The notes under the pieces: model-generated | Told to the model about the DNA's origin: nothing | Databases searched by the model: none | Seen by the model: the letters and a program-made list of their open reading frames with translations, nothing else | Shown here: positions 35,788 to 44,097 of the stretch, piece by piece | Numbering within the stretch: position 1 is the stretch's first letter | How the letters are laid out: each line of letters starts with the position of its first letter | Program-made: the position numbers and the translations under genes | From: Halobellus clavatus | Lineage (GTDB): Archaea; Halobacteriota; Halobacteria; Halobacteriales; Haloferacaceae | Assembly (NCBI RefSeq): GCF_900107195.1 | Contig: NZ_FNPB01000001.1 | Coordinates: forward strand, 558,001 to 622,000 | Length of the DNA: 64,000 nucleotides | Direction of reading: 5' to 3'

Positions 35788-36720
35788 ATGTATGGCACAA
35801 ACGCGGTTCAACGGTTGGAAGAGAAGCTTGATTACGAGACTTGGATACTCTCGTTTCTATCGGAAGAGATAGAGCCATTCCCGTCAGGAGATGCGCGAGC
35901 GGAAATCAACGAGGATGGCTCTAAGCATATCGCTGTTGCAGCGAAGACCAGTATCTCGCAGGCCAGGGTTGACAAAATCGTTCAACGGATGTATCCATTG
36001 GTTTTCACTGCGAGTTACAAGGCGCTCGATATGCAGATGGAGTGGATTCTTGAGGAGCACGATAGCCAGGGAATTATCAACGGTGTGCCTTGGAGATTTT
36101 CAGACAAAATCGATAAACTGGAAGACTTAGAAAAGAACAACAATCTCCAGCTTCCCTCAATCTACGACCAAGAGAAGTCAATTTACGACCGAGTATTTGC
36201 GTTGTTTCGAGATTTGAACGATCACAGAAATACCATCATACACGGTGAAGATTTCGAGATATCGGACGAGTTGGAGATAACCGATAGAAATGGCACCACA
36301 TTTCAGTTTGACACTGAGGAACTCTTTGCATTCGCTAAGGTTGCTTCGATTACGGGTGATTCGCTCAAATCAGGTAGTTTGAACCCACACACCAAGAGAG
36401 AATTACAAGCGTTTCTGGACTATCTAGATTTCGCACACGGGGAGCCAACTTACGGATGTACTCCACCTTGGAGCCCCATTCTGGAGAAGGAGGTAGAAGC
36501 AGAAAGTGAAGATCCATACACGTTTGAAGTCGATATAGAGGACATCTGGGACGCATTTAAAGCGTTCCCTGACGCGAAAGGGTTTTATCTAAATGTTGTC
36601 GGTACATCGGGAGGAGAAGATGTGGCAGAGTACAGAATTCCGAGCGATGCCCTCCCAGATCAAGGCGTGATATCTTTATCTACGGATAGTAAGAGTTGGT
36701 CAGAATGGAGAGAAGTCTAG
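35788..36720 (+). CDS. HEPN-domain protein, candidate RNase effector
   Basis: A 310-aa protein whose central helical part carries R147-N-T-I-I-H152, the RX4-6H signature of HEPN ribonucleases, in the context DLNDHRNTIIHGED. Preceding helices (YDRVFALFRDL) fit the HEPN bundle. The C-terminal third, beta-rich, is unassigned. HEPN proteins are common toxins or defence effectors that cut RNA. No obvious antitoxin partner sits beside it. The domain call rests on one motif plus helical context. Confidence 0.55.
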   Translation: MYGTNAVQRLEEKLDYETWILSFLSEEIEPFPSGDARAEINEDGSKHIAVAAKTSISQARVDKIVQRMYPLVFTASYKALDMQMEWILEEHDSQGIINGVPWRFSDKIDKLEDLEKNNNLQLPSIYDQEKSIYDRVFALFRDLNDHRNTIIHGEDFEISDELEITDRNGTTFQFDTEELFAFAKVASITGDSLKSGSLNPHTKRELQAFLDYLDFAHGEPTYGCTPPWSPILEKEVEAESEDPYTFEVDIEDIWDAFKAFPDAKGFYLNVVGTSGGEDVAEYRIPSDALPDQGVISLSTDSKSWSEWREV

Positions 36721-36736
36721 GATCACAAAGAAAATA

Positions 36737-37138
36737 TTAAACATATCTGTTAGCTTGACGGACCAATGCGTCGTGCGGATCTGTCTCCGGTCTCTGTTCG
36801 ATTACTTGGTTGAAGGCTTCGTTGAGATTGTTTTGTGTAAGGTGTGTGATTGCTGCTGCGGCGACTGAAGGACTACGAGAAGAACCTGCCGAACAGTGAA
36901 TTAGGATACGTTGACCGTTTTTATGATACTTCACGACCTCCTTTACAGCTTCAGCAAATGCCTCGTAACTGTTCTGTGGTCCGTCTATCATCGGCACATC
37001 TACACGGGTGATGTCTCCTGTATCTGGTTCGCTATGGGTTAGAGAGATGACGGTGTCGATACCGTGTTTCCGTAGAAGTGATTCGTCGCTGGCGTTAGAT
37101 TCTGTCCCTACAAAAATCCCATCGCTCACTTCATTCAT
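36737..37138 (-). CDS. Dual-specificity protein phosphatase
   Basis: A 133-aa protein from ATG 37138; the frame extends to 37300, but the extension is unlike the family and likely untranslated. The active-site loop is H81-C82-SAGSS-R88-S, the HCX5R(S/T) signature, with the general-acid loop near D52 (MIDGPQ). The start, VSDGIFVGTESNA, is typical of small DSPs. It would dephosphorylate Ser/Thr/Tyr residues. Its role on the element is unknown. Confidence 0.88.
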   Translation of the reverse strand: MNEVSDGIFVGTESNASDESLLRKHGIDTVISLTHSEPDTGDITRVDVPMIDGPQNSYEAFAEAVKEVVKYHKNGQRILIHCSAGSSRSPSVAAAAITHLTQNNLNEAFNQVIEQRPETDPHDALVRQANRYV

Positions 37139-37582
37139 CCCGATACAACCTTGTTGAGAAGAATCTATGAGCAGGATCTGGTTAAATTCTACCTGTCCAT
37201 AACCCCCGAGTTCCGATGACAAACAGGACAGATTATTTAAATATTCTAGACCAATTTTCAGATGAAAACCCAAACGAAGCGAGGAGAGCAAAGGAAACAA
37301 ACGAAAGCCACGAGCAAACTAAGAACGAGACATTAAATCGTTTGTCAGATGCTCCACCCGCCCACTGTAACAACCGTATAGTGGGCTAGAACCGAAATGA
37401 GGCCTTCTAAGGCCAAGAGAAACGCTCTCAATTCAAGAGAAGTAGACACTGAACGAAAGATAACATTCTCGCTGGGAACACTATATCCGATTTCGGTTGG
37501 AGCATTGAACCCATTGGAACTGTGGTCTCTCCCCATCTCCTCCAAGGTTTGGGTCGAACCAGATTAGGTGAACCACCAAACT
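37139..37582. other. Intergenic region before the integrase, with two hairpins
   Basis: No convincing gene in 444 nt. Two inverted repeats stand out: CCCACT (37361-37366) with AGTGGG (37380-37385), and GGCCTT-CT-AAGGCC (37401-37414). AT-rich segments at 37228-37245 could be promoters. These hairpins may be regulatory or recombinase accessory sites for the integrase. Confidence 0.45.
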
Positions 37583-38824
37583 ATGAGCTCTACAAAGTAC
37601 ATCAGCGTATCTAACGCTCTTGAAAACCTGGAAGACCAAGTCAGCACGGAGAACTACAACACGATTCGCTCCTTCATCAACGATGCCGCGGCAGAAGGCA
37701 TCGGTGAAAGCCAGCAAGAGAGGCAGATCTACGCCCTCAAAACGGTCCTGAAGAAGTTCGCTCCTGAAGGCTTCACTCTAGATGGAGCTACGGAACAGGA
37801 GCTGAAGAACATCGTGGCAGATCTTAACCGGAGTGATTACGCTGAATCAACGAAGGCAAAGATCCGTGGCACGTTGAAGAAGTTCTACAAGGTTCAGAAC
37901 GGAGGGAATGAACATCCTGAGAAGGTTGAGTTCTTCTCGGTACACAAGAGTCGGAAGGAGGAGAATACGATCTCACGGGAGGATATATTCACGAAGGAAG
38001 AGCTTCGGGAATTGATGCGGAACTTCAGCAATACGCGGGACAGGGCTTTCACTATAACTCTCTACGAGACGGCAGCCAGGCCTGGTGAGCTTTTGAACTG
38101 TAGTATAGGAGATTTCACCACGAACGGGAAGGGTGACTTCGTCTACCTAGAGGGACTGAAGGGTACTCCAGATCGTACTAATCAATTGGTGCGTGCCGGT
38201 AGGACTCTGCGTGAATGGATTGCGCATCATCCTCTGGGTGGAGAGATGGGTGATATTGATGATCCGAGTGCGCCGTTGTGGGTGAAGAAGGAGCAGCAGA
38301 TGTGCAAGAAGTGCGGTGAGAGAGTGACTCAGCACGATGGCTCGTGTAGTTATGAGCCGGATTTTCGGGAGGAGATGAGTTACCAGGCTTATCGTCGACG
38401 TTTCAAATCGGCCTGTGAGAAGGCTGGTATACCGGGGAATAAGCGGAGGCCGTACAACCTGCGGCATACCCGTTTGACTGAGGTTGCGACGTTTATGGGG
38501 TACGAGCAGTTGAACAAGTTTGCTGGTTGGGTGCCGGGATCAGGACGAGCCAAGGTCTATGTCCACTTGAACAACGACGACGTCAACAAGGCGATCCGGG
38601 ACAAGTACAACGTGGAAACAGAGGTAGAGGAAGAGGATCAGAGCAATACGTGTCCTTTCTGCGGGACTTCAAACGAACCCGAGTTCAGCGAGTGTCGAGA
38701 CTGCGGCCGACCATTAAGCCTCGAAGAACAATCCAAGAAAGAAGACAAACAAGAGGTTCTTGAACGGTTAGCCGAGCTGGAGGAGAAAGGTGTCTTGGAG
38801 AAGTTGGAACAGCTTGAGGACTAG
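37583..38824 (+). CDS. int: Tyrosine recombinase/integrase with zinc-ribbon motifs
   Basis: A 413-aa protein from ATG 37583 (an upstream in-frame GTG is less likely). The N-terminal SAM-like domain spans about 1-110. The catalytic residues are visible: R166 (AARPGELL), H295-xx-R297 (RHTR) and Y326 (KVYVHL), with GWVPGS between. Two Cys4 ribbons occur: an insertion in the catalytic domain (CKKCGERV...C) and one near the C-terminus (CPFCGTSN...CRDCG), then a coiled-coil tail. It probably integrates the element at tRNA-Thr. It lies about 8 kb from the att fragment, which is unusual for simple integrases. Confidence 0.93.
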   Translation: MSSTKYISVSNALENLEDQVSTENYNTIRSFINDAAAEGIGESQQERQIYALKTVLKKFAPEGFTLDGATEQELKNIVADLNRSDYAESTKAKIRGTLKKFYKVQNGGNEHPEKVEFFSVHKSRKEENTISREDIFTKEELRELMRNFSNTRDRAFTITLYETAARPGELLNCSIGDFTTNGKGDFVYLEGLKGTPDRTNQLVRAGRTLREWIAHHPLGGEMGDIDDPSAPLWVKKEQQMCKKCGERVTQHDGSCSYEPDFREEMSYQAYRRRFKSACEKAGIPGNKRRPYNLRHTRLTEVATFMGYEQLNKFAGWVPGSGRAKVYVHLNNDDVNKAIRDKYNVETEVEEEDQSNTCPFCGTSNEPEFSECRDCGRPLSLEEQSKKEDKQEVLERLAELEEKGVLEKLEQLED

Positions 38825-38883
38825 TCCTTGGGAAATACGGTGTTTGCGTACTTTCCAATCCTTTCCTTTCTTTTTGTTCTGGT

Positions 38884-39036
38884 ATGAGTCGTGTCGCATC
38901 AAGCGAAGTGTTCGAGGCCGAGGAACTCTTGGAGGAAGTCGATTCCTGGAGTGATGAGGAGATCGAGGAGTTGCCGAAGTTCTACAGGGAGAAGGCAAGA
39001 GAATATCGGGGTCTAACGAACTCTGGAGAGGGATAA
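38884..39036 (+). CDS. Small acidic hypothetical protein
   Basis: A 50-aa ORF (MSRVASSEVFEAEEL...) with strong acidic helical character and no cysteines. It sits between the integrase and a coiled-coil protein, all on the plus strand. Composition is coding-like; function unknown. Might be an excisionase-like small partner of the integrase by position only. Confidence 0.5.
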   Translation: MSRVASSEVFEAEELLEEVDSWSDEEIEELPKFYREKAREYRGLTNSGEG

Positions 39037-39070
39037 CACCCTTCCAACTTCTTCTTTTCAACAACGGGGT

Positions 39071-39487
39071 ATGGAGTACCGTGATTACTGGGAAGACCTA
39101 GATCTGTCATCCTCCGGATTCAGCGTTGAAGAGTTTCTGCGCGAGGAACAACAGAATGAGGAAGAGAGGCTGGAGCAGGAGTTGGAGCGGCTTGAATCCT
39201 TGTTGGATGAGCGTAGAGAGATTCACTCGGAGACTGTCGAAGAATTGGAGTCGAAGCTTGACTGGTATGTTGAAAGATTGGAGGATCTGTACCACGGGTT
39301 TGGAGGCGTTGAGGAGGAAAAGAAGGAGCGGTTGAAGTCGAAGATTGACGGTTTCTATTCTGAGTTGCGGAGTGAGAAGCGTCAGCAGTGGCGTGATCGT
39401 ATTGAATTGGAGATGGAGGTTCGAGAGGTTCAGAAGGCCTTAGAAGAAGTTAGCGATGAAGATGAGCTGTGGAAGTTGCTCGAATAA
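39071..39487 (+). CDS. Coiled-coil hypothetical protein
   Basis: A 138-aa protein that is almost entirely a charged coiled coil (about 25-130, rich in Glu, Arg and Leu). No catalytic motif. It follows the 50-aa ORF by 34 nt. Function unknown. Confidence 0.6.
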   Translation: MEYRDYWEDLDLSSSGFSVEEFLREEQQNEEERLEQELERLESLLDERREIHSETVEELESKLDWYVERLEDLYHGFGGVEEEKKERLKSKIDGFYSELRSEKRQQWRDRIELEMEVREVQKALEEVSDEDELWKLLE

Positions 39488-39586
39488 CATTCGCAATTGA
39501 TTCTATGCCCGCCGAAGCCACCAGAGTATCAACCTCGTAGAGTAGTTGAGTAAAAGGTTAACTTATCGTAGGCCTTTCTTTTGGCT

Positions 39587-40210
39587 ATGACTGGTTATTC
39601 TGCGCCGGGAGACACAGAGCAGGAGTACAGTACGACGAACAGGACACGGGCTGAATTACTTGTCAACGGTGTGTACCCGGAGAAGGTGCGGGACCACGCA
39701 GCAGAAGTGTTGGAGGGTGTGGAGCCAGGTGTTGAACGGTACAGGTACGCTGCTGCCTTGACCGAGTTCGTGTATGAAAACGTGGATGGTACAGATGGTG
39801 AAAGCAACAAGGCACTGTACCGACCGGACTACGTCCTTGACCACGGCGTTGAGTCGGATTGCGAGGATCAAGCCGTGTTGTTGGCGTCGTTGTTGAAGGT
39901 TCGCAGCTTCAAAACCCGTTTACTGGGTGTAGTCGATGAGGACTGGGGGAATCATTTGATGGTGCAGGTCTGTTTCCCGGAGAACAGCGTCGAGGATCTA
40001 CAGGGAGAGGCACAGGATTTCTACAGTGCAGAGGTTCCACGGATTCGTTTCCAGTCTGACGGCAGCGGCGGTGCTTGGTTGCTTTGTGACCCGGTTTACA
40101 GTCCTGTAGTCGGGTGTGTCAACGAAGAGTTCTTCCAGGAAAACGAGGGCGGTGAACTGGTGTTCAACGAGGATACCAGGTATGATTACTTTTCCTTGGA
40201 GGATTCCTGA
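39587..40210 (+). CDS. Transglutaminase-like cysteine protease-fold protein
   Basis: A 207-aa protein from ATG 39587. The catalytic triad pattern is visible: C92 in SDCEDQAVLLASLL, H123 in GNHLMVQV, and D in LLCDPVY (about 165-169). This is the transglutaminase/BTLCP-type papain-like fold, used as proteases or amide-transfer enzymes. No signal peptide, so likely cytoplasmic. Followed after 10 nt by two zinc-ribbon paralogues, which suggests an operon. Confidence 0.72.
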   Translation: MTGYSAPGDTEQEYSTTNRTRAELLVNGVYPEKVRDHAAEVLEGVEPGVERYRYAAALTEFVYENVDGTDGESNKALYRPDYVLDHGVESDCEDQAVLLASLLKVRSFKTRLLGVVDEDWGNHLMVQVCFPENSVEDLQGEAQDFYSAEVPRIRFQSDGSGGAWLLCDPVYSPVVGCVNEEFFQENEGGELVFNEDTRYDYFSLEDS

Positions 40211-40220
40211 ATAACAGGTT

Positions 40221-40748
40221 ATGGTTCTGAAAGAATTAGGTGAGTTCTTGAAGAGGGCGAACGGTGACGACGAGGTAGCGTATTTACAGCGAGGTGACGA
40301 GGATATCTGGGTGTACGCCTTGCCGAAGTCGAAGTACACGTTCCACTTCTCAATCCATTCGAAGAGTGGAGACGTGGAGAAGATTCAGGCCCGTAATATG
40401 GACTGGATCGATAAGCACGTCGCTGTCTTCGAGTACGTAGAGCCACCTGTTTTTGTCAGTGACACAGTCAGTGAACGTGTTGAACTGGTGGAAGATCCGG
40501 ACGCACTGGCTATACTGGACGATACCTGTGTCCGGTGCCAGGAAGAGTACTTGGTGGATGTCACGCCGAAAATCGACTTGTTGATAGACGGCTTGTATGC
40601 TCAGAGAATGGTTGAGGAAGAATGTCCGGACTGCGGCCAGCCGTTAATCAGTAGACACACGTTCCAACCACCGAAACAGTACTCCGAGGATTTCCTGGAT
40701 GAAGGAGAAGGTATCAGCAACTACACTTGGAGGCACAGCCGTCGATGA
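40221..40748 (+). CDS. Zinc-ribbon hypothetical protein, paralogue A
   Basis: A 175-aa protein with an alpha/beta N-terminal part and a C-terminal treble of cysteines (CVRCQEEY ... CPDCGQPL), a Cys4 zinc ribbon separated by about 38 residues. It is related to the next gene: both share the order of an FxFxxHSKSGDV/NFVVQDQDDV-like strand, an MDWID/IQWIG helix and then the split ribbon. The stop overlaps the next start (ATGA). Confidence 0.62.
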   Translation: MVLKELGEFLKRANGDDEVAYLQRGDEDIWVYALPKSKYTFHFSIHSKSGDVEKIQARNMDWIDKHVAVFEYVEPPVFVSDTVSERVELVEDPDALAILDDTCVRCQEEYLVDVTPKIDLLIDGLYAQRMVEEECPDCGQPLISRHTFQPPKQYSEDFLDEGEGISNYTWRHSRR

Positions 40749-41224
40749 CTGAAGACGAAGTTCATCCGATGACCCGGTTTCTCCACGAGGCAGGGAACGG
40801 GACGGTTGCCTATAATACGGCAAGTGATCAGGATTCAGGGCGGCACTGGATCTTCAACTGGGAGAACGACGGTTTCAACTTCAACTTCGTCGTCCAGGAC
40901 CAGGACGATGTACTGGGGTACGAGGTCTACGCCAAGGATATCCAGTGGATCGGCAGGTTCCTTTACGAAAGAGAAATCAGGTACGTCGAGGAGCTGTGTG
41001 ACGAGGTCCGGGAACTGATTTCGGAGTACGTGGAGATCCGGGAAGAGCCGTCGAACTTTGAGGAAGTTAGGTTGTATTGTTCCAGTTGCCGTACGGATCA
41101 CGAGATGGATGTCAGGGCTAAGATGGAGTTAATGATTGAGGGTGAGCCGGGGCAGCAAGTGTTTGAAGAGTCCTGTCCTACGTGCGGCGAAAAACTGGTC
41201 GAAAAAGTCTGTGTAAACGGTTAG
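40745..41224 (+). CDS. Zinc-ribbon hypothetical protein, paralogue B
   Basis: A 159-aa protein from ATG 40745, chosen because it forms an ATGA overlap with paralogue A. The split ribbon is CSSCRTDHEMD ... CPTCGEKL. The N-terminal half parallels paralogue A, so the pair arose by tandem duplication. Function unknown. Confidence 0.62.
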   Translation: MTEDEVHPMTRFLHEAGNGTVAYNTASDQDSGRHWIFNWENDGFNFNFVVQDQDDVLGYEVYAKDIQWIGRFLYEREIRYVEELCDEVRELISEYVEIREEPSNFEEVRLYCSSCRTDHEMDVRAKMELMIEGEPGQQVFEESCPTCGEKLVEKVCVNG

Positions 41225-41393
41225 AGTTCCTGTTTCGGCAGATCTGCTACAGCTTCTTCTTCTTCACAGTTGAGGACATGGTCTCGGCGGCAGATCATAG
41301 AAAAATACTCGCTCGGGCCTTCGTGACTCTCTTGAATGAAGTAGGCTACACAGTTTTCTCAACTAGTTCGTTGACTCTGCCTCTCCTAATCAA
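41221..41393 (-). pseudogene. Small gene interrupted by a 2-bp frameshift
   Basis: TTG at 41393 opens LIRRGRVNELVEKTV, then hits TAG. Two bases away in frame, the text continues as AYFIQESHEGPSEYFS and on through MICRRDHVLNCEEEE to a TAA at 41221. Removing one GT from the GTGT run (forward strand 41344-41354) would restore one 56-57 aa protein with a Cys-containing C-terminus. So this is a small gene broken by a dinucleotide duplication, or one expressed by frameshifting. An internal ATG (41298) could still give 25 aa. Confidence 0.5.
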
Positions 41394-41601
41394 CAGTGTA
41401 TTCTCCCCAGTTACCTTTGTTCAGCTCTACCAGTCCTCTTTCCCGCATATCCTCCAAGCGGTCGTGGAACTCCCCGACATCGTATTCCTCTATCACACCT
41501 CTCCTCTTCAGCTCTAATCCGATATCGCCGGGTGTCCGGACAGGTTCGTCGCCGGTCAACGTATCCAGGATCTCATCTTCAATCTCGGCAGGATCAGTCA
41601 T
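41386..41601 (-). CDS. Small winged-helix protein
   Basis: A 71-aa protein, all of it a winged helix: an EIEDEILDTLTGDEPVRTPGDI helix pair (shown in part) and the wing ERGLVELNKGNWGEYTV. Overlaps its upstream neighbour by 4 nt. Probably a DNA-binding partner of the 150-aa regulator before it. Confidence 0.65.
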   Translation of the reverse strand: MTDPAEIEDEILDTLTGDEPVRTPGDIGLELKRRGVIEEYDVGEFHDRLEDMRERGLVELNKGNWGEYTVD

Positions 41602-42050
41602 AGTTTCTCTTCCGCGTCTTCCCAGATGTTTTGCCAGGCTTCTTGCTTCAGTTTTCGCTCGAACTCGGTGACGTCGACACCGGCTTCCTCCAGGGTTTCC
41701 CGTGTATCGCTTTGTTCCTGTTCTAACCGGTTTAGTTCTTTCTCCAGCATCTCTCTGGTCTTGAGGCTGGTTTCTTTGTCTTTCTCCAGTACGTGGACGT
41801 AGTGTTCGCCGAGCGGTGTTAGTGCGTATGTCTTTGATCCTTCTTTCTGTGGTCTGAAGGCGAGTTCCGAGTCGATCAGGCGTTCGATGTTTTTCTGGAG
41901 GCCGCTTCGTGAGATACCGAGTTCTTCTGTGAGTTCGGAGACCGGTTCGTCGTTGTAGAGTTGTAGAAGGATACGCAGACGTTTCTCGTTTGAAAGGGCT
42001 TGATAGAGATCAGCAAGGTCTTCTAGGTTTTCCCTGCTCAAATCACTCAT
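41598..42050 (-). CDS. ArsR/MarR-type winged-helix regulator
   Basis: A 150-aa protein from ATG 42050. The helix-turn-helix lies at about 16-75 (LYQALSNEKRLRILLQL, ELGISRSGLQKNIERL, TYALTPLGEHYV), followed by a long coiled coil (about 85-125) for dimerisation. It is transcribed divergently from nothing nearby and together with the 71-aa wHTH. Likely a local transcription regulator for the replication region. Confidence 0.78.
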   Translation of the reverse strand: MSDLSRENLEDLADLYQALSNEKRLRILLQLYNDEPVSELTEELGISRSGLQKNIERLIDSELAFRPQKEGSKTYALTPLGEHYVHVLEKDKETSLKTREMLEKELNRLEQEQSDTRETLEEAGVDVTEFERKLKQEAWQNIWEDAEEKL

Positions 42051-42135
42051 TAACTCGAATCTATACACTGTCGCTGATATAAAACTGCGGCAGTTGGAGG
42101 AGTCAACTATCTACTACACTTCCTATATGATGGGT

Positions 42136-43158
42136 TCAGAGTGAGACCAGTTTCACGTCTCGTGTTTTGCCGTTGCTGCCGCCATAGTGGTATTCTGCTT
42201 CGATCAGGTCGAGCAGTTCCAGGTGCTTCAGGTAGTCGCTGAGCCGGCGTTTGGACAGTGTGTTCTCGTTGTAGGTCTTGCAGAGTTCCTCGTACCGTGT
42301 GTAGATTTCTCCGGTTCGTATCGTGTTTTCTTCGACGTCGAGTTCCTGTACTGCCTGGTAGAGTAGTCGGTGGTGTTCTGTGAACCGGTTAAGCAGGTGT
42401 GCGGCGTACTTCTCATACGCTTTCTCCTGGACTTGCTGGACGTGTGATTCCGTGATGACTGATTCCGTGGTTTCGGCTGCGTGTTTCAGCCAGTGTAGGC
42501 CGACGGCGATGTTCTGGGTTGTGGATGTGATGTAGGTTAAAGCGGCTTTCTGGAGGCTCTGGTTGACCAGTGCTTTCTGAGCTCTTTCTACGAGGATTTG
42601 GTATGCGTCTTCTGCGGTGTAGGGTTCAAAACTGACCCTTCGGGGTTGTAGGCTGCTGTAGGTTCGTTCCTCGATCTGTGATTTGAGTCCGGAGTGGTTT
42701 GAGGAGGTGAGTACTAGATCTACGTCGTTGCGTGTTTCCATCCTGGTGAGGAAGTAGAGGAGGTCGTCGCCGTCGTTCAGGAGTAGGAAGTCGATGTCGT
42801 CGAGGATGATTACCGTGTTGACGGCCTTGGTTTTCTCCACGAGTTTTCTCTGTAGGTCGGAGGTGTGGTGGCCGTCGTTGACTTCTTCGTTTAGGGCTCT
42901 GAGTATCTGTTTCAAGGCCTTGTACTGGGTGTCGTGCTGGGTGCAGGGAACGTAGCATTTCCTGTCGGTTTCTTCCAGGGCAAGGTGTGTGACGTGGGTT
43001 TTACCTGTTCCGCGGGGGCCGTGGAGAAAGAGGTTCTTTGGAGCAGAGTTTTTCGATGAAAGGTTTTCCAGCAGCTTCTGCTCCTCTGTTCTATCGTGGA
43101 GTTTCTCGGGTAGGTAGTTTGGTTGCAGTGGTGTCGGGTCTTTCAGTGGTTCTGGCAT
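42136..43158 (-). CDS. Orc1/Cdc6-family replication initiator
   Basis: A 340-aa AAA+ protein. Walker A FLHGPRGTGKTH (about 44-55), Walker B VIILDDIDFLL (about 117-127), sensor 1 LVLTSSN, and a C-terminal winged helix (about 265-340, ending KTRDVKLVSL). It binds origin recognition boxes and starts replication. Intergenic DNA upstream (43159-43335) has G-runs and a palindrome also found at 43949-43960, a candidate origin for the element. Length is slightly short for the family but both domains are present. Confidence 0.85.
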   Translation of the reverse strand: MPEPLKDPTPLQPNYLPEKLHDRTEEQKLLENLSSKNSAPKNLFLHGPRGTGKTHVTHLALEETDRKCYVPCTQHDTQYKALKQILRALNEEVNDGHHTSDLQRKLVEKTKAVNTVIILDDIDFLLLNDGDDLLYFLTRMETRNDVDLVLTSSNHSGLKSQIEERTYSSLQPRRVSFEPYTAEDAYQILVERAQKALVNQSLQKAALTYITSTTQNIAVGLHWLKHAAETTESVITESHVQQVQEKAYEKYAAHLLNRFTEHHRLLYQAVQELDVEENTIRTGEIYTRYEELCKTYNENTLSKRRLSDYLKHLELLDLIEAEYHYGGSNGKTRDVKLVSL

Positions 43159-43335
43159 AGATCATTTTTCGGGGAAAGGGGTTACACGGGTTTACAGGCA
43201 CCCGGGTTCGGATGCCTTTCCGGTTGAGTACTGCGGCCTTGCTAGTTTTAATTCGAGTCCGGAGGTTTCCGCGGAATAGTTCGAGGGTCAGGGTTAGCTA
43301 CAAAAGAATCGGAGAGTCACCATTTCATAGCGCGA
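43159..43335. other. Candidate replication origin next to orc1/cdc6
   Basis: A 177-nt region between the initiator gene and a divergent gene. It contains G-runs (TTTCGGGGAAAGGGGTT, 43168-43184), an inverted repeat AGGCA/TGCCT (43196-43217), and the palindrome TTCCGCGGAA (43267-43276). Archaeal origins usually lie next to orc1/cdc6 and carry ORBs with dyads and G-strings; this fits by position and look but no ORB consensus was matched exactly. Confidence 0.4.
43265..43277 (+). repeat. GTTTCCGCGGAAT palindromic repeat, copy 1
   Basis: The 13-mer GTTTCCGCGGAAT, with core palindrome TTCCGCGGAA, occurs here and again at 43948-43960 in the same orientation, one on each side of the 192-aa gene. Resembles the TTCC-N2-GGAA dyad of archaeal mini-ORBs. 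Could equally be an operator. Confidence 0.5.
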
Positions 43336-43914
43336 ATGAGTCCTGAGGAGGAAGAAGGTAACTCGAAACCTGAAGATGTATCAGAGAATGATGATTCTGG
43401 AGAAAAGCAGAAATCTGACTCCATTATCGACTGGGAGTTGCTTGTATATGGAATCTTTGGTGTCATAATTCTATACTCTATATTTATGTCTATGTTTGTT
43501 TCGAGCGGGACAGAAGGCGCACAGCCTGTAGAAGATGGTAATGACAGAGTGTATGTGAACGATTCGCTTTCAGAGATTCAGTCTGTGTTGCTTGGTTCAG
43601 ATTCTACCTATACAGATCTTCAGAAGGATGAGATTTGGAGTTCCAAGTATAGGGGTAAGTGGATTAGGGCGAGTGCGTACGTTCACAGCGTGGATGAGAA
43701 TGCTTTCGGGAAGCTTGTTGTCTTAGCCGGTCCACAAGCTGAAAGTGAGCTAGACATCGGCTTTTCACCTTATAGAATCGGGTTCAAAGAGTCCGAGAGA
43801 GGTGATCTTCTCAGAGTTAGTCCAAATCAAAGGATCCGTTTTGAAGGAAAACTGACCGACTACGGTGGAATCACATCTTCTATCAGTATTAGTGAAGCAA
43901 GACTTATCGAGTGA
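43336..43914 (+). CDS. Single-span membrane protein with OB-like domain
   Basis: A 192-aa protein. A charged cytoplasmic N-terminus is followed by one span at about 34-54 (LLVYGIFGVIILYSIFMSMF), then an extracytoplasmic beta-rich domain (GKWIRASAYVHSVDE..., RIRFEGKLTDYGG), which reads like an OB-fold of the tRNA_anti type. Function unknown. Confidence 0.6.
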   Translation: MSPEEEEGNSKPEDVSENDDSGEKQKSDSIIDWELLVYGIFGVIILYSIFMSMFVSSGTEGAQPVEDGNDRVYVNDSLSEIQSVLLGSDSTYTDLQKDEIWSSKYRGKWIRASAYVHSVDENAFGKLVVLAGPQAESELDIGFSPYRIGFKESERGDLLRVSPNQRIRFEGKLTDYGGITSSISISEARLIE

Positions 43915-43947
43915 GACCAGATCACGGAAGAGGCCAAACAAAGAAGC

Positions 43948-43960
43948 GTTTCCGCGGAAT
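43948..43960 (+). repeat. GTTTCCGCGGAAT palindromic repeat, copy 2
   Basis: Identical 13-mer to 43265-43277, located 34 nt after the stop of the 192-aa gene and about 48 nt before a 29-aa zinc-peptide ORF. Confidence 0.5.
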
Positions 43961-44007
43961 GATCCAGATTCTTTCTTAATACCTGAGTGATCTAACACGT
44001 ATCCGTT

Positions 44008-44097
44008 ATGAAGAACTGTGTGAGAGACGACGGCCACGAGCTTGTGAAGAAAGAACAGGAAGCGGGCAGGTGTATCTACTGCGGTGAAAGGCTGTGA
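44008..44097 (+). CDS. 29-aa zinc-peptide ORF
   Basis: A 29-aa ORF with C4, H10, C22 and C25 (CIYCGERL at the end), a minimal zinc-knuckle pattern. Its TGA overlaps the GTG start of the next ORF. Small CxxCG proteins are abundant in haloarchaea. Real coding status is likely but unproven. Confidence 0.5.
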   Translation: MKNCVRDDGHELVKKEQEAGRCIYCGERL

